In this document: one piece after another, positions 25,798-34,586 of the stretch
Layout: each line of letters starts with the position of its first letter
Numbering within the stretch: position 1 is the first letter of the stretch
Source: Chitinophaga solisilvae
Lineage (GTDB): Bacteria; Bacteroidota; Bacteroidia; Chitinophagales; Chitinophagaceae
DNA: 64,000 nucleotides
Assembly: GCF_009928525.1 (NCBI RefSeq)
Contig: NZ_JAABOK010000002.1
Coordinates: 248,001-312,000 of the forward strand
Direction of reading: 5' to 3'
Made by a program: the position numbers and the translations under genes
The notes under the pieces: model-generated
What the model was told of the DNA's origin: nothing
The model's input: the letters and a program-made list of their open reading frames with translations, nothing else
The model's database searches: none

Positions 25798-27138
25798 TTA
25801 CAGTTCTTTTACGGCTTCTTTGAATTTGCGGCCGCGGTCTTCATAGTTTTTGAAGAGGTCGAAGCTGGCGCAGGCGGGAGAGAGCATGACCACGTCTCCT
25901 TTTGTTGCCTGGTCAAAGGCTGCGCGTACGGCTTCCGGCATACTGCCGGTGCTGATCATGACCGGTGTGTCTTTGGATAATGCGTCCACGATGGGGGCGT
26001 TATCTACACCGAGGCAGATGATAGCTTTTACTTTTTCTTTTACGAGGTCGCGGATGGCACTGTAGTCATTGCCTTTATCCACACCTCCCATAATCAGTAC
26101 AATAGGTTTCTCAATGCTTTCGAGGGCAAACCAGACGGAGTTTACGTTGGTAGCCTTGCTGTCATTGATAAAATCCACACCGCGGACAGTAGTCACATAT
26201 TCCATTCTATGTTCCAGGCTTTTGAAGGAAGCCAGGCTTTCGCGGATTTTTTCCTTTCTTATATCCATGGTTCTGCCTGCAATTGCTGCTGCCATCGAAT
26301 TATACAGATTGTGTTTCCCTTTTAGTGCCAGGTCGTACATGGACATGATAACCGGTTCTCCGTCAACCAGTATTTGCAACTGCTCGTTGGCAATAAAGCC
26401 GCCTTCTTTCAGTGGTTTCATGATGGTAAAAGGTATTGATGTTGAATAAATGGGTTGCTGCGCCAAATGATGCATGATCTCCGGATCATCCATACAATAG
26501 ATGAAATAATCTTCTTTTGTCTGGTTCATCGCGATTCTGAACTTGGACGCTACATAATTTTCCATTTTGTAGTCGTACCGGTCCAGGTGATCAGGCGTAA
26601 TGTTCAGCAGGATGGCCACGTTGGGTTTGAATTCCTTAATGTCATCCAGCTGGAAGCTGCTGATTTCAATCACATAATACTCCGCCGGGGCGGTCGCCAC
26701 CTGCCTGGCATAGCTGACACCAATATTTCCTACCATAGCCACATCCAGTCCTGCAGTTTTAAAGACGTGGTAGGTGAGGGCAGTAGTGGTGCTTTTGCCG
26801 TTGCTGCCGGTGATGGCAATTATCTTTTTACCTGTCGAGAAACGGTAGGCCAGCTCTATCTCGGAGATGACAGGTATGCCTTTTTCGCGTACCTTTTTCA
26901 TCAGTTCCGATTTTTCAGGGATACCGGGGCTTTTAACGATTTCGTCTGCGCCGAGTATGATATCCCAGGAATGATGTCCTTCTTCGAAAGAGATATGGTT
27001 TACCGCCAGTTCCTGTTTATAGTTATCTTTTATGATACTTCCGTCAGATACAAAAACATCATATCCCTGCTGTTTTCCCAGCAAGGCTGCACCTATTCCG
27101 CTTTCACCGGCTCCTAATATGATGAGTTTATGTTCCAT
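25798..27138 (-). CDS. murD: UDP-N-acetylmuramoylalanine-D-glutamate ligase
   Basis: A 446-residue Mur ligase adding D-Glu to UDP-MurNAc-L-Ala. The N-terminal LIILGAGESGIGAALLG is the MurD nucleotide-substrate loop. The ATP loop is IAITGSNGKSTTTALTY. The central domain has EISSFQLDDI and NITPDHLDRY. The C-terminal domain shows LEHRMEYVTTVRGVDFINDSKATN, a strong MurD signature, and IMGGVDKGNDY. The length is typical. It sits between mraY and ftsW, with a tandem repeat following it. Confidence 0.97.
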   Translation of the reverse strand: MEHKLIILGAGESGIGAALLGKQQGYDVFVSDGSIIKDNYKQELAVNHISFEEGHHSWDIILGADEIVKSPGIPEKSELMKKVREKGIPVISEIELAYRFSTGKKIIAITGSNGKSTTTALTYHVFKTAGLDVAMVGNIGVSYARQVATAPAEYYVIEISSFQLDDIKEFKPNVAILLNITPDHLDRYDYKMENYVASKFRIAMNQTKEDYFIYCMDDPEIMHHLAQQPIYSTSIPFTIMKPLKEGGFIANEQLQILVDGEPVIMSMYDLALKGKHNLYNSMAAAIAGRTMDIRKEKIRESLASFKSLEHRMEYVTTVRGVDFINDSKATNVNSVWFALESIEKPIVLIMGGVDKGNDYSAIRDLVKEKVKAIICLGVDNAPIVDALSKDTPVMISTGSMPEAVRAAFDQATKGDVVMLSPACASFDLFKNYEDRGRKFKEAVKEL

Positions 27139-27172
27139 TTCGTTTAGTCTTCTATGTTAGTCTGTTAATTTA

Positions 27173-28432
27173 TTATCTCATTTTAAATGTTGCGATGGCA
27201 AACACTACGCACATCACGGTTACGATCCAGAAACGCACGGATATTTTGCTTTCGTGGTATCCCAGTTTCTGGTAGTGGTGATGCAGCGGCGACATTTTCA
27301 GTATACGTCTGCCTTCTCCGTATTTCTTCTTGGTGTATTTGAAGTAGGATACCTGTAACATGACAGATAACAGTTCTACCAGGAATACGCCGCAGAAGAT
27401 AGGAATCAGCAGCTCTTTGCGTACAATGAATGCCAGTGCGGCGATAATTCCTCCCAAAGCCAGGCTTCCGGTGTCGCCCATGAAAACCTGTGCGGGGTAT
27501 GCATTATACCAGAGGAACCCAACACATGCACCCACAAAGGCCGCGATGAAAATAGACAGCTCACCGAGGTTGGGGATGTACATAATGTTGAGGTATTCCG
27601 CAAACTGGATGTTGCCGGATACATAAGCAAAAATGCCGAGCCCTATTCCTATAATGCCCGACACTCCTGTTGCCAGGCCATCCAGTCCGTCCGTTATATT
27701 AGCGCCGTTGGATACGGCGGTAATGATAAAGATGACGATCAGTATGTAGATGACGAACGTATATTTTTCTGCTCCCGGAATCCAGGAGATCAGTTTGGAA
27801 TAATTGAACTCATGGTTTTTAACGAACGGGATAGTGGTAATGGGTGTTTTTACATCCACAAACCGGTGTCCGTCGCGGGTAACCCTTTCCGGATGGTTGG
27901 TCATCTGCCTTTCATAAGGGGCCAGTTTTTTAGCGCCCATTACTTCACGTGATACCACTACATCCGTATTGAAGTAGAGGGTGGTACCTACAATGAGGCC
28001 GAGTCCTACCTGGCCCAGGATCTTGAATTTGCCGGCCAGTCCTTCCTTATTCTTTTTAAATACCTTGATATAATCATCTACAAATCCGATGAGTCCCAGC
28101 CATACGGTACATAACAGTATGAGCCAGATATATACATTGGCTACCTGTGCAAAGAGCAGGGTAGGGATGATAATAGCTGCGAGAATAATCAGGCCGCCCA
28201 TGGTAGGGGTGCCTTTTTTGGTGTTTTCACCCTGGAGGCCCAGTTCACGGATGGTTTCGCCGATCTGTTTGCGTTGCAGGAACTTAATAATACGTTTACC
28301 CAATAACAAAGAGATGACCAGCGACAGCAGGAGAGCCATCGTTACACGGAAGGTGATAAACTGAAACATACCACCGCCGATGACGCTGATCTTAAATTCT
28401 GTTTTCAGGTAATTTAAAAAATAATATAACAT
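27173..28432 (-). CDS. mraY: Phospho-MurNAc-pentapeptide transferase MraY
   Basis: A 419-residue polytopic enzyme that makes lipid I from UDP-MurNAc-pentapeptide and undecaprenyl phosphate. Signatures are [12 protein letters not shown], the Asp-rich [32 protein letters not shown] and the C-terminal [12 protein letters not shown]. It is about 60 residues longer than the E. coli enzyme because of an extra loop near 180-235 ([20 protein letters not shown] and following). I recall such an insertion as usual in Bacteroidota MraY. It lies 83 bp after murE and 34 bp before murD. Confidence 0.96.
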   Translation of the reverse strand: MLYYFLNYLKTEFKISVIGGGMFQFITFRVTMALLLSLVISLLLGKRIIKFLQRKQIGETIRELGLQGENTKKGTPTMGGLIILAAIIIPTLLFAQVANVYIWLILLCTVWLGLIGFVDDYIKVFKKNKEGLAGKFKILGQVGLGLIVGTTLYFNTDVVVSREVMGAKKLAPYERQMTNHPERVTRDGHRFVDVKTPITTIPFVKNHEFNYSKLISWIPGAEKYTFVIYILIVIFIITAVSNGANITDGLDGLATGVSGIIGIGLGIFAYVSGNIQFAEYLNIMYIPNLGELSIFIAAFVGACVGFLWYNAYPAQVFMGDTGSLALGGIIAALAFIVRKELLIPIFCGVFLVELLSVMLQVSYFKYTKKKYGEGRRILKMSPLHHHYQKLGYHESKISVRFWIVTVMCVVFAIATFKMR

Positions 28433-28515
28433 ATGTTTTAGTCGTAGTCGGCTTCCTCAGCGGATTGCCGGCTGTTAAGCATTGGATTATTAAGTTCTTG
28501 GTTCCTCTTTTAGTT

Positions 28516-29982
28516 TTATTTGTCCATCAGTTTCATCACATCCTGCAGCACCTGTTTATCGTCAAAGGGATGTTTCACTCCTTTTATTTCCTGGTATTTT
28601 TCATGGCCTTTTCCGGCAACGAGGATGATGTCTTCCTTACCGGCGAGGGAAACAGCTGTTTTGATAGCTTCTTTCCTGTCGGTAATGGAGAGCACTCTTT
28701 TCTTCAGATGCACCGGTACGCCGGCTTCCATTTCGTGGATGATGGCTGCAGGATCTTCCGAGCGCGGATTATCGGATGTCAGAATCACCCGGTCGCTCAG
28801 TTCTGCCGCCACATCGGCCATGACAGGTCTTTTAGCCGTATCTCTGTCACCGCCGCAGCCTACTACGGTAATTACCTGTTCGTGTCCTTTGCGCAGGTTT
28901 TTGATCGTGGCCAGTACATTTTTCAATGCATCCGGCGTGTGTGCATAATCCACAATAGCGATGATCTGGTCGTGTGCAGAAACGATATAATCGAACCTGC
29001 CTTCTGCACCCTGAATATCGCTGAGGGCGCGGAGTACGGCTGCTTTATCGCTGCCCAGCAGTATGGCTGCGCCATATACTGCCAGCAGGTTATAGGCATT
29101 GAATTCACCGATGAGACGGAAGTGTACCTCCGTTTCATTGATCTGCATAATCAGTCCGGTGAGGTTATTTTCCAGTATTTTACCTTTGAAATCCGCCAGG
29201 GTGCGCAGGCTGTAGGTCGCCTTTTTTGCTCTGGTATTCTGCAGCATGACCATCCCTCTTTTATCATCGAGGTTGGTGAGAGCAAAAGCCGTTGCCGGCA
29301 GCTGGTCAAAGAATGCTTTCTTTACCCGGATGTATTCATCAAATGTTTTATGATAGTCCAGGTGATCATGGGTAATATTACTGAAGATGCCTCCCGCGAA
29401 TTTCAGTCCGGCGATACGCTGCTGGTGAATTGCGTGGGAGCTTACTTCCATAAAGGCGTACAGGCAGCCTTCGTCCGCCATTCTGGCCAGCAGGGCGTTG
29501 AGGCTGACAGGGTCCGGCGTGGTATGCGTGGAAGGTATCACGTTATCGCCGATCTGATTCTGTACGGTAGACAATAACCCGCAATGATAGCCCAGCCTGG
29601 TGAACAGGCGGAATAACAGGGTAGCGATGGTGGTTTTTCCGTTGGTACCGGTTACGCCTACCAGCTGCAGTTTATGGGATGGGTTGTCATAGAAGTTTCC
29701 TGCGATGACACCGCTGGCCTGCGCACTGTTTTCTACCTGTACAAAAACGGTGTTGCCGGAAAGTTGTTCCGGCAATGTTTCACAAATGATGGCGGCAGCG
29801 CCTTGTTCTATGGCTTTATCAATGTACTGATGGCCGTCTACATGTACTCCTTTCACCGCAATGAAAGCATCTCCGGGGCGTATGGCCCTGGAATCGATAC
29901 ACAATGCGTTCACGGTAATGTCGGTATTACCATGAACGGCTCTGATGCCTGCATTATACAATATGTCGCGCAGCGTCTTCAT
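28516..29982 (-). CDS. murE: UDP-MurNAc-L-Ala-D-Glu:meso-diaminopimelate ligase
   Basis: A 488-residue Mur ligase adding the third stem residue. The ATP loop is VGVTGTNGKTTIATLLF, followed by STVQNQIGD and THTTPDPVSL. The C-terminal domain contains TSDNPRSEDP: the DNPR motif identifies enzymes that use meso-diaminopimelate, not lysine. GKGHEKYQEI near the end is also characteristic. Its ATG directly follows the ftsI stop with no gap, so expression is coupled. The amino-acid specificity is inferred from the DNPR motif. Confidence 0.96.
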   Translation of the reverse strand: MKTLRDILYNAGIRAVHGNTDITVNALCIDSRAIRPGDAFIAVKGVHVDGHQYIDKAIEQGAAAIICETLPEQLSGNTVFVQVENSAQASGVIAGNFYDNPSHKLQLVGVTGTNGKTTIATLLFRLFTRLGYHCGLLSTVQNQIGDNVIPSTHTTPDPVSLNALLARMADEGCLYAFMEVSSHAIHQQRIAGLKFAGGIFSNITHDHLDYHKTFDEYIRVKKAFFDQLPATAFALTNLDDKRGMVMLQNTRAKKATYSLRTLADFKGKILENNLTGLIMQINETEVHFRLIGEFNAYNLLAVYGAAILLGSDKAAVLRALSDIQGAEGRFDYIVSAHDQIIAIVDYAHTPDALKNVLATIKNLRKGHEQVITVVGCGGDRDTAKRPVMADVAAELSDRVILTSDNPRSEDPAAIIHEMEAGVPVHLKKRVLSITDRKEAIKTAVSLAGKEDIILVAGKGHEKYQEIKGVKHPFDDKQVLQDVMKLMDK

Positions 29983-32088
29983 CTAACTCAGTTCTATTAC
30001 GATTGTCTGTTCAGTTCCTATTCTTGTTCCGCCGGGGAGAGATTGTGTTCTCACTTTTCCGGCTCCTTTCACCACTACCCGCAGCCCGGCATTTTCCAGC
30101 AGGTACAGCGCGTCTTTAAGGCCCATTCCTGTTACGTCGGGTACGGCGCCTTTGGCTTGCGTCAGTGATTCAAAGGCAATTTTCCGGTTGCTGACCTTTG
30201 CGCTTACCCAGCTGTTGTTGCTGACGGAGCTACTGGCGGGCAGCCGGAGTGTTCCTAGTATTTCTTTCCATTCAGCGCCTTTCCCGTTTTTCATTGCCAG
30301 TGTTGAATCCAGCTGAAGGGTGGCCTGCATGGGCTTTTGTTTTTCCACGGCGATAGCATACAGTTTGTCAGCTACCTCGCGGAATACGGGGCCTGCTACA
30401 TTGGCGCCGTAGAAGCGCAGTGCGTGCGCTTTGTTTTTGATGACTACCACGCAGGTGTACTGCGGATCATTGACCGGGAAATATCCGGCGAATGAGGACT
30501 GGTAGATTTTATCAGCGTAACCTCTGCTGCCGTTGGCGACGAGGGCGGTACCGGTTTTGGCGGCGAAGTTGTAGTAGGGGCTGCGTAATCTTTTCGCAGT
30601 ACCGTCTACAGCAACACCTTCCAGCATGGCCTGTACCTGTCTGAGTGTCCGGTTGGAGCAGATGCTGTCCAGCAGTACGGTAGGCTCAAACTGTTTAACT
30701 ACCTGGCCAAATTCCATCACAGAATTGACGAGGTAGGGCTTCATCATTTTACCGTTGTTGGCCACTGCATTGTACAGCATGCACGTTTGCAGCGGGCTTA
30801 TCAGCACTTCGTAACCGAATGCCATCCAGGGCAGTGAGGTATTGCTCCATGTTTTGGAGGCGGTGGTTTTAACCACCGGTCTGCCTTCACCGACCAGGTC
30901 TATACCCGTACTCTGATCCAGTCTCAGTCTTTTGAGATTAGATACAAATTTGTTGGGTTGTCTGCCATAAAACTGAACGGCCAGTTTAGCCATTCCTACA
31001 TTGGAACTGAGTTCAAATGCGTGTTTGATGGTTACATTCTGGGGGCCGGGGTGGGGTTCAGAATCGAATACGGTTCTGCGGCCTACCTGCCAGCGTCCAT
31101 TTTCCATATTGACCATGGAGTTCATGGTCGCGTATTTATCTTCCAGCACAGAGATGACGGTAGCCAGTTTAAAGGTGGAACCGGGTTCGCCTACCTGCAG
31201 TGCATAGTTCATATTTTCCCAGTAGCTGCCATCGGGTTGCCGGCCCAGATTGGCGATAGCTTTGATTTTGCCGGTTTTAACTTCCATGAGGATACAGGTG
31301 CCGTGATCTGCTTCATTGGAAACCATCATATTCATGAGGGCGGTTTCCACGATGTCCTGCATGTTAACATCGAGGGTGGTGATAATATCGCGGCCGTTTT
31401 CCGGTTCGATATCATAGCCTTCCACGGGTACGTAGGTACCGCCTGCGATGCGGCGCATCAGTCTTTTTCCGGTTACCCCTTTCAGGTAATCGTTATAGGT
31501 TCTTTCCAGGCCCACGCTCTGGGAGTTTTCTCTGGCCAGTCCGATGGTTCTGTTGGCCAGGAGTTTAAAGGGGTTGATACGTTTGCTTTTGCTTTCCGCG
31601 ATCATACCGCCTTTATTTTTCCCCAGCCGGAACATGGGGAAGGAGCGTAGCTGCTGGTATTGGTTAAAGGGCACATCTCTTTTCAGGAGAAAGTAGCGGT
31701 CCTTTGATTTGTAGCCTTCCTGCAGGAGTTGTTTGTATCCTGCTCTGGTGCGGTCGCCGAAAGTCTGGGAAAGTGCCAGGGATAAGGAGTCGAGGTTTTC
31801 CTTGAACACTTTGCCGTTTTTATCGCGGAGGCCGTCGGCGGCGAAATCGATGCGTATATCGAAGTAGGGAATGGAGGTAGACAGCATTCTGCCTTCTTCA
31901 GAGTAGATGGTTCCTCTTTCCGCATCGAGGGCTACATATCCGGTATGGAGGCTGTCAGCCATATTCCGCCAGTAGTCGCCTTTAATGTTCTGGATGTAGA
32001 AAACCTTAACCAGGATGGCCACACCGAAGAGTGCCATGCCGATCAGGCACAGATACACACGCCACAATATGTCCTTTTTTACATCCAC
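29983..32088 (-). CDS. ftsI: Septal class B penicillin-binding protein (FtsI) with one PASTA domain
   Basis: A 701-residue bitopic transpeptidase. The N-terminal membrane anchor is LCLIGMALFGVAILVKVFYI. The pedestal domain includes RGTIYSEEGRMLSTS. The active-site SxxK is GEPGSTFKLATV, followed by SSNVGMAKLA (SxN) and FAAKTGTALVA (KTG). A single PASTA domain closes the protein (VPDVTGMGLKDALYLLENAGLRV). PASTA domains are usual in Bacteroidota division PBPs. It cross-links septal peptidoglycan made with FtsW. The gap upstream to ftsL is 188 bp and contains two inverted repeats. Confidence 0.95.
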   Translation of the reverse strand: MDVKKDILWRVYLCLIGMALFGVAILVKVFYIQNIKGDYWRNMADSLHTGYVALDAERGTIYSEEGRMLSTSIPYFDIRIDFAADGLRDKNGKVFKENLDSLSLALSQTFGDRTRAGYKQLLQEGYKSKDRYFLLKRDVPFNQYQQLRSFPMFRLGKNKGGMIAESKSKRINPFKLLANRTIGLARENSQSVGLERTYNDYLKGVTGKRLMRRIAGGTYVPVEGYDIEPENGRDIITTLDVNMQDIVETALMNMMVSNEADHGTCILMEVKTGKIKAIANLGRQPDGSYWENMNYALQVGEPGSTFKLATVISVLEDKYATMNSMVNMENGRWQVGRRTVFDSEPHPGPQNVTIKHAFELSSNVGMAKLAVQFYGRQPNKFVSNLKRLRLDQSTGIDLVGEGRPVVKTTASKTWSNTSLPWMAFGYEVLISPLQTCMLYNAVANNGKMMKPYLVNSVMEFGQVVKQFEPTVLLDSICSNRTLRQVQAMLEGVAVDGTAKRLRSPYYNFAAKTGTALVANGSRGYADKIYQSSFAGYFPVNDPQYTCVVVIKNKAHALRFYGANVAGPVFREVADKLYAIAVEKQKPMQATLQLDSTLAMKNGKGAEWKEILGTLRLPASSSVSNNSWVSAKVSNRKIAFESLTQAKGAVPDVTGMGLKDALYLLENAGLRVVVKGAGKVRTQSLPGGTRIGTEQTIVIELS

Positions 32089-32112
32089 TTTCGTAATATT
32101 AACTTTATGCTT

Positions 32113-32156
32113 TTAGCTGTTAGGGCTTAGCGGAATGCTAATGCCTAACAGCTAAC
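32113..32156. repeat. Inverted repeat in the ftsL-ftsI gap
   Basis: TTAGCTGTTAGGGCTTAGC (32113-32131) pairs with GCTAATGCCTAACAGCTAA (32138-32156) with two mismatches and a 6-nt loop. A second, wider pair GGTACCTGA (32170-32178) / TCAGGTACC (32258-32266) lies in the same 188-bp gap. The AGCTGTTAGG motif also resembles the repeat at 37981-38023. Confidence 0.6.
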
Positions 32157-32276
32157 GGCTATTAAGGGAGGTACCTGACACTGGCTGCTTTTTTTATATG
32201 AGATGCTTGCCAATTTTGATTACCAGCATCCCCGTCCTGATTATCAGGCGGGCAGCATCAGGTACCAATGATTAAA

Positions 32277-32657
32277 TCATTTTTCAGTATCTTTTTTCAG
32301 CACAATCTTTTGTGGAGGGGAGCTGAGTTCTTTAAGGCCCAGCGGCTCTACCGACTTGCTGACTTCACTCATTTTACTGCGAAACATGAGCTCACTTTTC
32401 ACGTTGATGTATTCCCACTTGAGCTCTTTAATTTCTTTGCCAAGCTGATTAATGCGGCGGATTTTTTTTTCAGCGAGATGACTGTTGGCGATATAGATCA
32501 ATGCCAGAACAGACAGGAAACCGATAAAGGGCATGTTTTGCACCAGCGCTCTGTAATTGATGCGCAGACGCCATTCCCGTTTGGTATCCCTGGAGGCAGT
32601 TTCAGTAACTGTCTCGGGTGTATCCTGGTTTTTTTCTATAACTTCTTCCTGCAACAC
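32277..32657 (-). CDS. ftsL: FtsL-like divisome protein
   Basis: A 126-residue small bitopic protein between rsmH and ftsI, the standard ftsL place. An acidic cytoplasmic N-terminus (LQEEVIEKNQDTPETVTE) is followed by a basic patch, one transmembrane helix (FIGFLSVLALIYIANSHLAE, about 45-64) and a periplasmic coiled coil (KIRRINQLGKEIKELKWEYINVKSEL). It ends with a short basic tail. The family is poorly conserved in sequence; the call rests on topology, coiled coil and position. It would bridge FtsQ with FtsI/FtsW. Confidence 0.85.
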   Translation of the reverse strand: MLQEEVIEKNQDTPETVTETASRDTKREWRLRINYRALVQNMPFIGFLSVLALIYIANSHLAEKKIRRINQLGKEIKELKWEYINVKSELMFRSKMSEVSKSVEPLGLKELSSPPQKIVLKKDTEK

Positions 32658-32758
32658 GCTTTATGCCTTTTTAACAGATTGACAATATAAAATGAAAGCA
32701 AATCACAACAGATGTGTATAGGATAGGATAGGATCTTGTGAGCCGGCGAAATGCCGTA

Positions 32759-33670
32759 TCACGATGTTTTTTCGGCTACTCTCAGCTTTGCGCTTCTGGA
32801 TCTGCTGTTAAGCTTCAGTTCTGCATCGCTGGCGGTAACCGGTTTTTTTGTGATTAATCTGAACAATTTGGGGGGTGTTTCCTTTCCAAACGGATCTTCC
32901 GGTGCTTCCTCGAAACTGCCTGTCTTCATAAAATTTTTTACCAGCCTGTCCTCCAGCGAGTGGAAGGTGATGATGGCCAATCTGCCTCCTGGTTTTAACA
33001 CGTTGGCAGATTGTGTCAGTAAATCTTTTAAAGCGCCCAGTTCATCGTTAACGGCTATACGCAGGGCCTGGAAAACCTGGGCCAGATATTTTTGCGGGTT
33101 GCCTTTTACGATGGGCTGGATCACAGATTTGAATTCTGTGATAGTACGCATGGGGTGTGTTTTTCGTAGCCTGACAATGGTTTGTGCCAGCGTTTTGGCA
33201 TTCGTCACTTCTCCGTAATCCTGGAAAATCAGTTGTAACCTTGCTTCGCCCCAGGTAGCCAGTATTTGTGCTGCCGTGAGCGTTGTTCTCGTATCCATTC
33301 GCATGTCCAGGTCTCCGTTGAACCGGATGCTGAAACCTCTTTCTGCCGTATCGAACTGGTGTGAAGACACACCCAGATCCGCCAGCACGCCGTCTACCTG
33401 TTCCGCCTTATGTAATTTCAGGAAGCGTTGCAGGTGCCGGAAATTTTGTTGTACAAATGTTACACGTTCATCTATAATCCTGTTGCGGTAAGCATCTTCA
33501 TCCTGATCAAATACTATCAGTCGTCCTTTTTCGCCCAGTTTCTCCAGTATGGCTCTTGAGTGTCCTCCGCCTCCAAACGTAGCATCTACATAAGTTCCCT
33601 CGGGATTAATCTGTAGAAGCGTTGTTGTTTCCTGCAGCAGAACGGGTAGGTGATATTGTTGTTCGCCCAT
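32759..33670 (-). CDS. rsmH: 16S rRNA (cytosine(1402)-N4)-methyltransferase
   Basis: A 303-residue methyltransferase (formerly MraW). Starting at ATG 33670 the protein begins MGEQQYHLPVLLQETTTLL, the usual family start HxPVLL. The SAM motif is YVDATFGGGGHSRAIL. VDGVLADLGVSSHQFD, ERGFSIRFNGDLDMRMD and LAIITFHSLEDRLVKNFM are further signatures. A 51-residue upstream extension in the same frame reads into mraZ and has no family resemblance, so I excluded it. It methylates the ribosomal P site at C1402. It sits 10 bp after mraZ. Confidence 0.96.
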   Translation of the reverse strand: MGEQQYHLPVLLQETTTLLQINPEGTYVDATFGGGGHSRAILEKLGEKGRLIVFDQDEDAYRNRIIDERVTFVQQNFRHLQRFLKLHKAEQVDGVLADLGVSSHQFDTAERGFSIRFNGDLDMRMDTRTTLTAAQILATWGEARLQLIFQDYGEVTNAKTLAQTIVRLRKTHPMRTITEFKSVIQPIVKGNPQKYLAQVFQALRIAVNDELGALKDLLTQSANVLKPGGRLAIITFHSLEDRLVKNFMKTGSFEEAPEDPFGKETPPKLFRLITKKPVTASDAELKLNSRSRSAKLRVAEKTS

Positions 33671-33680
33671 ATGCTCCAGT

Positions 33681-34148
33681 TTAAATTGAAATATTATTGT
33701 CTCCTCCTCCCATAACCTGTTGAGCCAGATCACTGAAGGCTCCTGGTGAGAAATTTTCAAAGAACTCCTGGTATTTACCTTTATCCCAGATCTCGATTTT
33801 ATTGGATGCTGCTGCCAGCACAATATCTTTTTCCAGATTAGCGTATGACAGCAGGTTTTTCGGTACCAGCAGTCTTCCCGCGCTATCTAACTCCAGTATG
33901 GTAGCCCCGTTCAGGAAGTAGCGCCTAAATTCCCTTACTTTCGGGTCAAAATCGTTCAGCTTGCTGATACGTTCGAAAATGGGTTGCCACTCGTTCATGG
34001 GATACAACGACAGGCACTTCTCAAAGCCGCGGTTAATCACAAACTGTCCACCGGCGCTTTCTGACAGCTGCTTTTTGAATCCAGCAGGCAGTAAAAAGCG
34101 GCCCTTTGCGTCCAGCGTTGCTTCATATTCGCCAAGAAAACCTGTCAT
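33681..34148 (-). CDS. mraZ: Transcriptional regulator and dcw leader protein MraZ
   Basis: A 155-residue protein with two AbrB-like SpoVT domains. The first begins MTGFLGEYEATLDAKGRFLLPAGFKKQL; the second shows ATILELDSAGRLLVPKNLLSYA. The DxKGR and DxAGR loops are the MraZ DNA-binding signatures. I used ATG 34148; a TTG at 34160 would only add PHG. In other bacteria MraZ forms a ring and represses its own cluster by binding repeated TGGG boxes spaced 10 bp apart. A matching degenerate array lies at 34173-34208, just upstream. Confidence 0.95.
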   Translation of the reverse strand: MTGFLGEYEATLDAKGRFLLPAGFKKQLSESAGGQFVINRGFEKCLSLYPMNEWQPIFERISKLNDFDPKVREFRRYFLNGATILELDSAGRLLVPKNLLSYANLEKDIVLAAASNKIEIWDKGKYQEFFENFSPGAFSDLAQQVMGGGDNNISI

Positions 34149-34172
34149 ACCATGGGGCAAAGTATTTCAAAA

Positions 34173-34208
34173 ATCCATTTTCTAACACAAAATAACACTT
34201 TTTCCCAC
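34173..34208 (-). promoter_or_regulatory. Putative MraZ operator: four repeats at 10-bp period
   Basis: On the minus strand, reading towards mraZ, the hexamers GTGGGA (34208-34203), GTGTTA (34198-34193), GTGTTA (34188-34183) and ATGGAT (34178-34173) recur every 10 bp. The first carries the TGGGN core reported for E. coli MraZ, where repeats are also spaced 10 bp; the others are degenerate. The array lies 25-60 bp upstream of the mraZ ATG, as expected for autoregulation. Confidence 0.5.
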
Positions 34209-34568
34209 TTTTTAACGAAAAAATACTTTATAAATTTTTTCCACAGGAACAGAAAGGCCAATATACAGGGTTTCACACGCCTTTATGCACCGTAGCTGTG
34301 CATTATGTGTGTATGTATGTGTATAACGTGTTAATTAATGTGAATTATGTGTTCATATCTTCTGAAAAGCGTATCTGTAACCCCTTTGATAAAATTTTTT
34401 TACCGGCTTTTTTTGACTTTCTGCCCCCCTTTTTTTATTTTCGGTGGGAACAGGTGGTAAAATTTAATTTCCGGATGGAAAAGACGCTGTTTCAGCGATT
34501 TAATTACCCCTTTTGCAAAATTTTAACAGCAATGAAAATCTCTCTGCCTTACATTTACATTTAATTCT

Positions 34569-34576
34569 TAATTTTG
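34569..34576 (+). promoter_or_regulatory. Bacteroidota -7 box for bamD
   Basis: TAATTTTG is an exact TAnnTTTG match only 10 bp before the bamD ATG (34587), implying a transcript that starts within a few bases of the start codon. No TTTG -33 partner is seen at 19-21 bp. Confidence 0.45.
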
Positions 34577-34586
34577 CCACTCTTTT

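Larger units (their letters stand above)
34149..34586. other. Divergent regulatory region between mraZ and bamD
   Basis: A 438-bp A/T-rich region with no gene. From left to right it holds the mraZ leader with a putative MraZ operator (34173-34208), a GT/TA-rich stretch with repeated TGTGTATG-like motifs (34305-34350), poly-T and poly-C tracts (near 34395-34440), and a bamD -7 box (34569-34576). Promoters for both the dcw cluster and the bamD operon must lie here. Confidence 0.6.

Noticed and set aside
28465..29577. Plus-strand open frame of 370 codons opposite murE
   Set aside because: Antisense shadow of a well-supported Mur ligase gene, no family features.
32715..32735. Three GGATA units in the rsmH-ftsL gap as a regulatory repeat
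   Set aside because: Too short and low in complexity to separate from chance.
33671..33823. N-terminal extension of rsmH
   Set aside because: It reads into mraZ in another frame, and the RsmH family begins at the ATG at 33670.
34154..34168. TACTTTG-like box next to the mraZ start as a promoter
   Set aside because: It is only a few bases from the ATG and has one spacer base less than the consensus; the operator-like repeats further upstream fit a promoter located before them.
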